DNA of 64,000 bases. It comes from Xanthomonas euvesicatoria pv. euvesicatoria. Lineage in GTDB: Bacteria; Pseudomonadota; Gammaproteobacteria; Xanthomonadales; Xanthomonadaceae. Position 1 is the stretch's first letter; each line of letters starts with the position of its first letter. The stretch covers positions 62,001 to 126,000 of the forward strand of contig NZ_JAJIUJ010000037.1 of assembly GCF_020880415.1 (NCBI RefSeq), in the 5' to 3' direction. The notes beneath the pieces were generated by a model, which saw only the letters and a list, made by a program, of their open reading frames with translations, had not been told where the DNA came from and made no database searches. This document shows positions 59,747 to 64,000 of the stretch, one piece after another. Position numbers and translations under genes: made by a program.

Positions 59747-59764
59747 TGGCGGAGAGAGTGGGAG
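59747..59764. repeat. distal attachment-site direct repeat of the element
   Basis: GTGGCGGAGAGAGTGGGA, identical over 18 bp to the 3' end of tRNA-Ser at 63029-63046. Flanking bases differ at both ends, so the repeat is exactly 18 bp. This is the expected product of tRNA-targeted integration. Confidence 0.85.
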
Positions 59765-59845
59765 AAAGTAGAAACCAATCCATCTCTCTGATTTGCAAGT
59801 GAAACACAACCCGAAAATGTGCCCTGGTTCGTGCCCTCGCGAAGC

Positions 59846-61048
59846 TTACATTATTCGCGGAGGCTTGGGACGAGGGGCAGCCGATCTGGCTCGGGCCGCC
59901 TTCGGCACGGCCCTGGGCCGTGCTTGCGGCGTTGGGGTGACGCGAATGCGTCCATTCCCTGTTTTTGCGCGTGCTTCGGCACGCGCTGCAAATGACACAG
60001 GCTCCACACGAACCTCATTGGTCGCGTTGGCCTGCATTGTTCTCCCGCCACCCGATTTGCTACGGCTACCGTAATACGACAAGCTTTCAGTTGATCGGTG
60101 GCCCATAGTTTTTGCTGCCTCTGCGGCTGTCATCGCACCGGTTGAAACGGCTTCTTTTAGTTCACTTCCGACCTGGTGACGGAAGGAATAGCAAGACAAT
60201 CCTGATGAGGCCAGTCCTCGGTTCAGGCTTCTGTAATCGGCATCGGAAGTCTGCATTTTCCAGGCCTTCCCGTGCTTGGCCACTTCCTCTGCCAATGCTT
60301 GGGCTGCGCTTCCTTTGACTGGCACACGAATGACCCGGACCTCTTGCCCTCTATTATGCGCATCACTGCACTTGGCCCCTAAAACCTCAGCGGTTAAATA
60401 TTTTCCGTCTTCGGTTACTTTTAATTTTATGCCCTTTTTTAGTTCTGCTGGCCTCACCCCAAACAGGGACAAAACTGCCAAGCGTTCCGCGTGGCGTTCT
60501 ACCAATTTTGTCCCTTTCTTGTTTCCAGCAATGAGTGCGACCGTCGCCAAATTTGGTGACGGTGCGCGGGTTGATCGCTTGGATTTGGACACTGGACGAA
60601 TGCCTTGTTCTTTCAATTTTGCAGCCTTGTGAGTCCAGGTCTTCCTATGAGGCTGCATAAATTGCTCATCTAAAACGGCTGCCATATTAAAAGCTTGCTC
60701 GGTGCAGTATTGGGCTTTTTCTAGTTGCCCTGCCTTTCTGGCCACCTCAGAAGCAGCACGCCAAGCGCGGGTGTCTTGCTCTAAGCAATATCGTGTCGCG
60801 GTCCGTAGGAAATCCCAGTGGGCACGGGTAGAGGCGGCTTCCAAGGCGGTTTTGCCTGATGCGCGCAGGTTGTCATAGGCACGGCGATACTTCTCTGCTG
60901 TCTCATTGCTGATGTCTCGCTTTGGACAGTCGTCGAGGATGTTGCGCGTCTGGCGGTCCGCGTGCAGCGTCCACGCCTTGCCATCGCTTTGCGATGCCAG
61001 GCGGGCACGCGTTGCACGCTCCCGAAGCGCAGAAGCATGCTTACTCAT
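59846..61048 (-). CDS. divergent tyrosine recombinase-like protein
   Basis: A 400-residue protein from MSKHASALRERATRARL. Helical N-terminal two thirds are Lys/Ala/Glu-rich (about 1-180), and the C-terminal region has box I Arg199 in LSLFGVRPAELKKG, box II Y287-S-F-R290 in GLSCYSFRHQVG where the usual His of HxxR is Tyr, His317 in TMGHRSTESLSYYG and the nucleophile Tyr325 or 326. AGGTGG seven bases before this ATG supports the start; reading on to 61309 would encode the hairpin array as odd sequence. Basic C-terminal tail (RAVPKAARARSAAPRPK). It may be a second recombinase or recombination factor of the element. Confidence 0.65.
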   Translation of the reverse strand: MSKHASALRERATRARLASQSDGKAWTLHADRQTRNILDDCPKRDISNETAEKYRRAYDNLRASGKTALEAASTRAHWDFLRTATRYCLEQDTRAWRAASEVARKAGQLEKAQYCTEQAFNMAAVLDEQFMQPHRKTWTHKAAKLKEQGIRPVSKSKRSTRAPSPNLATVALIAGNKKGTKLVERHAERLAVLSLFGVRPAELKKGIKLKVTEDGKYLTAEVLGAKCSDAHNRGQEVRVIRVPVKGSAAQALAEEVAKHGKAWKMQTSDADYRSLNRGLASSGLSCYSFRHQVGSELKEAVSTGAMTAAEAAKTMGHRSTESLSYYGSRSKSGGGRTMQANATNEVRVEPVSFAARAEARAKTGNGRIRVTPTPQARPRAVPKAARARSAAPRPKPPRIM

Positions 61049-61273
61049 CCAATCGCCACCTACCGGTGACAATTGGATATCGTGCGCACTATTCGAAAGG
61101 CTCTCGCCTTTCTCACTGTTCGGCTGGCTCCCGCCATCCTCACCGACCCTACGCTTTTCGCTTCGGGTCGTGTGTCCTTCGCTCTCGCTTCGGACACGGG
61201 AGCGCCCAAAACGGCTAACGCCATTTTGGTCACTCCCCACATTGTCGGACGGTTTGAAACCGTCCGACAATGT
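61047..61273. repeat. array of six inverted repeats upstream of the second recombinase
   Basis: Six consecutive inverted repeats: 61047-61078 (ATCCAAT/ATTGGAT with nested CACC/GGTG), 61095-61112 (GAAAGGC/GCCTTTC), 61144-61170 (CGACCC/GGGTCG), 61172-61197 (GTGTCC/GGACAC), 61206-61229 (CCAAAACGGC/GCCATTTTGG, one mismatch) and 61239-61273 (ACATTGTCGGACGG/CCGTCCGACAATGT, 14 bp). Stems differ in sequence, but the loops of the third and fourth share CGCT-TCGCTTC-like content. They lie in the probable leader of the second recombinase gene. Confidence 0.75.
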
Positions 61274-61332
61274 TTTGAAGCCCAAAGCTGCTGCTGAAAA
61301 AATGTTCAAGGGTATTGCCGATCTGACTTAGA

Positions 61333-61412
61333 TATATTATCCCTCAAATTATCCGGAAGCCAATAGATATTGCGCTAAATAATTTTCTATCTATATTATC
61401 CGGATGTCCGGA
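61333..61412 (+). promoter_or_regulatory. TCCGGA repeat/promoter region before the RHH-like gene
   Basis: AT-rich. TCCGGA occurs at 61352, 61399 and 61407, and TATATTATCC at 61333 and 61392. Spaced short palindromic half-sites directly before a ribbon-helix-helix gene fit autoregulation. TATATT at 61392 could be a -10 element. Confidence 0.45.
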
Positions 61413-61436
61413 TCGCTAATAAATCGAAGAAAAGAA

Positions 61437-61589
61437 ATGGATCGCCTCGATCTTTATCTTGACAAGGAGGTCGCAGCTTTATTGCGCAAGCGCGCCGCTG
61501 AACTTGATTTGCGCCCAGGCACTTTTGCGGTTCGCTTGCTTACAGCTGCTGTCAGCAATGAACGCAAAGCCTCCAAATCCAAACCATAA
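61437..61589 (+). CDS. small ribbon-helix-helix-like protein
   Basis: A 50-residue protein, MDRLDLYLDKEVAALLRKRA then ELDLRPGTFAVRLLTAAVSN. One beta strand (RLDLYL) followed by two helices is the RHH/CopG pattern, suggesting a DNA-binding dimer that regulates or directs the integrase. ATG 61404 would add eleven residues but would lie inside the TCCGGA repeats. The 3' 136 bp are antisense to the integrase C-terminus. It may be an excisionase-like factor. Confidence 0.55.
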   Translation: MDRLDLYLDKEVAALLRKRAAELDLRPGTFAVRLLTAAVSNERKASKSKP

Positions 61590-62947
61590 TTCAGCACTGA
61601 CAATCCCGGGAATTTCCCGGTTCCATTTAATTTTTCTGCCAATGTAAATTCACGGCTATAAGTCGAATGGTGTTCGTCATCAAGCTCATGACCCACCAAT
61701 TGCGCTCTCAACTCGGAAGCAACCCCCGCCCCTTGTAGTTCTTGGATAACGGTCTTCCTGAGTGAGTGAAACCCTCGCTTAGCTTCCGGCCAATCGGAGC
61801 CGACTGTGACCAAATGGCGGGTGAAGGCTTTGGAGATCCAGTTTCCTGCACCATTTTTTGCCTTGGGGTCTGCTTGACTGAAAAGACGGGTCTCCCCTCT
61901 TTTCTGCTGCACCTCGACAAAATCCAATAGACCCAGCTTAATTAGATCGGGATGGATTGGCACGATCCGATTACTCGACTCATTTTTAACCCTCTGCCCA
62001 TCTCCTTCATCGCCAATTTTGATGGCTAGAACTCCATCAATTTTGGCAACATCAGTCAGCAACAATTGACCAACTTCCGAGGCTCTTGCGCCAGTGTAGA
62101 GTCCCAAGACGCTTGCCCAGCGGGCACCGGGTGACATTTTTTCAAAATTGATTGACGAATAAATTGCCAGCAGTTGTTCAGCAGTAAAACTCTTAAAGCC
62201 GAGTTTTTTGCGCTGACGCTTTTCCCTTGCCCCATATTTAATATGGTCAGTAGCTGGATTATCACCCTTCGGATAATATCCCGAAGCCATCGCCCAGGCA
62301 AAAAAACCAGTTTTCCCTAGATACGATTGCTTATTATAAATAGTGGGCGTCGAATTACCCTTATCTCTCAAATGTTGATAGAACCTTGCCAAATCAGGTC
62401 TTCCAATCGTATGCACATCACGATGCAATCCAAGATAGAAGGTCAAATCTTCGACCGCTGTTTTTTTTATGGCTAAGGTTTTAGGAATTGTGACGGCCTC
62501 CAAACTTGCCAGCCACTTTGTTTTAGCATCGCCTAAGGTAATCGTTTCAGCCACTGTCATAGCAGCTGGATCAGCTGATTTTGGCTGATGCAATTGACCA
62601 ATGGCCGCTATTGCTTCCATTGCTCTTGCGTGATCTGCCTCATCGTTGGCCTTTAATCGATAGCCATTCGGCAAATCAATCTCATAGGCCCGAGAACCTT
62701 GCGCGGCAAGATTTTTCAGCACTTCATCGACGGTGATCTTCGCCACACCTTGCCCACGGATTGCTTTGAAAGCCGCAGCATATCGCGAGGCAAGCCACAA
62801 AGCGGCTTGCCGGGCATCCAAGAGGTCGTGTCCCAAGCTTCGTTTGATGAACTCGCGCCCGATCAGCTTCCGCAGGTCAGTCGGAACGCGCTGACGGTAT
62901 ACATAGAGGCCTGAGGCCGTCTTGGTCAGGTAGTGAGGTAGCTTCAT
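61454..62947 (-). CDS. phage-type tyrosine integrase
   Basis: A 497-residue site-specific integrase. Catalytic residues: Arg288 in LYTGARASEVGQLLLTDV, His394-x-x-Arg397 in RGFHSLRKTVIQEL, His420 in QLVGHELDDE and Tyr430 in HHSTYSREF. The N-terminal arm-binding part starts MKLPHYLTKTASGLYVYRQR, and a core-binding domain spans about 130-230. Codon use is AT-richer than the host. The gene starts 82 bp from the tRNA-Ser 3' end, the normal place for an integrase that uses that site. Confidence 0.95.
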   Translation of the reverse strand: MKLPHYLTKTASGLYVYRQRVPTDLRKLIGREFIKRSLGHDLLDARQAALWLASRYAAAFKAIRGQGVAKITVDEVLKNLAAQGSRAYEIDLPNGYRLKANDEADHARAMEAIAAIGQLHQPKSADPAAMTVAETITLGDAKTKWLASLEAVTIPKTLAIKKTAVEDLTFYLGLHRDVHTIGRPDLARFYQHLRDKGNSTPTIYNKQSYLGKTGFFAWAMASGYYPKGDNPATDHIKYGAREKRQRKKLGFKSFTAEQLLAIYSSINFEKMSPGARWASVLGLYTGARASEVGQLLLTDVAKIDGVLAIKIGDEGDGQRVKNESSNRIVPIHPDLIKLGLLDFVEVQQKRGETRLFSQADPKAKNGAGNWISKAFTRHLVTVGSDWPEAKRGFHSLRKTVIQELQGAGVASELRAQLVGHELDDEHHSTYSREFTLAEKLNGTGKFPGLSVLNYGLDLEALRSLLTAAVSKRTAKVPGRKSSSAARLRNKAATSLSR

Positions 62948-63028
62948 TCGGAATGTGCCCCGAATTGTGCCTCACCCGCATCTGTCAGCCCTGTTTTTTG
63001 TTGTTTGAAATCAACAACTTACGCAGGA

Positions 63029-63046
63029 GTGGCGGAGAGAGTGGGA
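63029..63046. repeat. tRNA-proximal attachment-site direct repeat
   Basis: GTGGCGGAGAGAGTGGGA, covering the tRNA-Ser 3' end including CCA. It is the intact copy; the second is at 59747-59764. Confidence 0.85.
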
Positions 63047-63119
63047 TTCGAACCCACGGAAGGTTTGACCCTTCGCCGGTTTTCAAGACCGGTGCCTTAA
63101 ACCGCTCGGCCATCTCTCC
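63030..63119 (-). tRNA. tRNA-Ser (anticodon TGA)
   Basis: Ninety bases with encoded CCA. The acceptor stem GGAGAGA pairs with TCTCTCC, the D-arm has GGCCGAGCGGTTTAAGGC, the anticodon loop CTTGAAA carries TGA within CCGGTCTTGAAAACCGG, the long variable arm is GCGAAGGGTCAAACCTTCC and the T-arm has GTGGGTTCGAATCCCAC. The long variable arm is typical of tRNA-Ser. Its 3' end serves as the attachment site. Confidence 0.97.
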
Positions 63120-63487
63120 GATGCTGCTGCACGTGACCGCCGAAGGCGCCGGATGTCACGCGGGCGACCCGCCTTGCGCGGGTGGCCCTGTCTATGGCCG
63201 CACGAACATCTGTGCGGCCGTTCTCCCAGGATCGCTCCCGGGCGCGCATTCTCGCATGCCCGGGCGCGTTTTGCTCAATGACACCACCGCCGTCAGCTGG
63301 CGCAGCGCGCCGCTGCCTTGATGGTACTCGGCCACTACCCCGCGTGGTCGGCGAAGATGCCTGAGCACACAGGCAACCTGCCGAACAGCTGCAGCGCACC
63401 GGCTGCGCAGCAGCTAGCGGACTGCCAACATACGTGCCGGCCAGCCTCGGCCGCCAACCCAGCCTTGGCCAGCTTTGTCACGGACGC
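63120..63487. other. gene-free stretch between tRNA-Ser and the LysR gene
   Basis: About 370 bp, GC-rich. A direct repeat CCCGGGCGCG occurs twice near 63240-63270. No gene recognised; it should contain the tRNA promoter. Confidence 0.45.
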
Positions 63488-64000
63488 TCAGCCCGCTTCG
63501 GCCACCACCAGGCGCGGCGCCGTGCCGGCGGCACGCTTGAGCTTCTCCGCCAGTTCGGCGCAATTGCCGCCGCAATCCAGGCGCGAGCGTTCGATTTCCT
63601 GCGGCAGGTGTTCGGCCAGGAAGTCGATGAACACCCGCACCGCCGGCAGCAGGCCGCGACGCGAGGCGAACACGGCATGGCAGATGCCCTGCGGCAGCGA
63701 CCAGTGCGGCAGCACCACTTCCAGCTCGCCGCTGCGCACCGCTTCGGCGCACACGGTTTCCGGCAGCATGGTGATGCCGAAGCCGTCGCGCGCCATCGAC
63801 TGCAGCAGCGGGAAGTCGAAGCCGGCCAGGCGTGGCTGCAGATCGACGCGGCGCATTTCGCCGTTCGGGCCGTGCAGCTCCCAGCGCTGATGCGCTTCGT
63901 CTTCGCTGGTGCTCATGGTGGTGTGGTTGGCCAGCTCGCTGGGATCCTTGGGGCGACCGGCGCGATCCAGGTATTTGGGGCTGGCAACCAGCAGTTCCTG
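63488..64000 (-). CDS. LysR-family regulator, C-terminal part
   Basis: The visible 170 residues (QELLVASPKYLDRAG start at the window edge, then FPLLQSMARDGFGITMLPE and LPAVRVFIDFLAEHL) are the effector-binding domain of a LysR-type transcriptional regulator. The DNA-binding N-terminus lies beyond the right edge. An internal Met at 63916 is not the start. Target unknown. Confidence 0.88.
   Translation of the reverse strand, partial: QELLVASPKYLDRAGRPKDPSELANHTTMSTSEDEAHQRWELHGPNGEMRRVDLQPRLAGFDFPLLQSMARDGFGITMLPETVCAEAVRSGELEVVLPHWSLPQGICHAVFASRRGLLPAVRVFIDFLAEHLPQEIERSRLDCGGNCAELAEKLKRAAGTAPRLVVAEAG

Larger units (their letters stand above)
59747..63046. mobile_element. 3.3-kb tRNA-Ser-integrated element with two tyrosine recombinases
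   Basis: Bounded by the 18-bp direct repeat that completes tRNA-Ser(TGA). It holds only three recognisable genes: an integrase beside the tRNA (minus), a 50-residue RHH-like protein (plus, antisense overlap) and a second recombinase (minus), plus an array of inverted repeats. Base composition of the integrase half is markedly AT-richer than the host. No replication, conjugation, capsid, toxin or defence gene is seen. It could be a satellite-like minimal element or the remnant of a larger island with its cargo deleted. Confidence 0.8.

Noticed and set aside
61047-61273. CRISPR array
   Set aside because: The hairpins have different sequences and irregular spacing; there is no constant repeat and no cas gene.
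61047-61273. Retron or group II intron RNA
   Set aside because: No reverse transcriptase gene lies anywhere in the element.
61047-61273. Integron attC sites
   Set aside because: Neither recombinase shows the extra region typical of integron integrases, and no cassette genes separate the hairpins.
61049-61309. N-terminal extension of the second recombinase to the ATG at 61309
   Set aside because: It would translate the hairpin array into low-similarity sequence, and a good ribosome-binding site precedes the ATG at 61048.
63488-63916. Complete 142-residue protein at the right edge
   Set aside because: The frame stays open to the window edge and the sequence is the effector domain of a LysR regulator, so it is a partial gene.

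Overview
The window looks like a chromosomal segment of a Xanthomonas-type gammaproteobacterium. The gene order pyrG-kdsA-(small membrane gene)-eno, the high GC content, the frequent four-base start/stop overlaps and the intergenic repeats built on CCCCTCTCCC/GGGAGAGGGG all fit. No species is claimed.

Layout. (1) 1-15.6 kb is ordinary core sequence: enolase (cut by the window edge), a small membrane protein, KdsA, PyrG, a small secreted protein, ParE, an S10 serine carboxypeptidase, a DUF218 protein, a PiT phosphate transporter with its DUF47 partner, a CorC/HlyC-type protein, an ExoD-family protein, a PNPOx-fold protein and a luciferase-like monooxygenase. An MFS transporter at 15.9-17.3 kb is broken by an internal deletion and frameshift. 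(2) 17.4-34.8 kb is an accessory surface-glycan cluster. Its right part is one tightly overlapped minus-strand series: FdtA-like ketoisomerase, DegT aminotransferase, Wzx flippase, GT2, Wzy-like polymerase, Wzz-like protein, two methyltransferases, an amidohydrolase and two GT4 enzymes. Its left part is an unusual module: a B12-binding radical SAM protein and a nucleotidyltransferase-fold protein on the plus strand, divergent from an HprK-like kinase and an ABC exporter. (3) 35.1-46.6 kb is a c-type cytochrome block: cytochrome b561, a haem-motif outer-membrane-like protein, a small cytochrome c, another barrel-like protein, an ECF sigma/anti-sigma pair, a subtilase, then ccmCDEFGHI. ccmA and ccmB are not here. 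(4) 47.0-54.2 kb is a signalling block: a KaiC-like ATPase overlapping a hybrid histidine kinase, a single-domain response regulator and a second large hybrid kinase. (5) 54.6-59.4 kb holds a MarR regulator with a palindrome in front of its FAD monooxygenase neighbour, a chemoreceptor and a DUF488 protein. (6) 59.75-63.05 kb is a minimal 3.3-kb integrated element bounded by an 18-bp direct repeat formed from the 3' end of tRNA-Ser(TGA). It carries a tyrosine integrase, a small ribbon-helix-helix-like protein antisense to the integrase 3' end, and a second divergent tyrosine recombinase preceded by an array of six inverted repeats. (7) The window ends inside a LysR-type regulator.

Most notable for follow-up are the two-recombinase mini-element with its hairpin array, and the HprK-like/B12-radical-SAM/nucleotidyltransferase/ABC module inside the glycan cluster. 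All family calls were made by eye from motifs; no database search was run.
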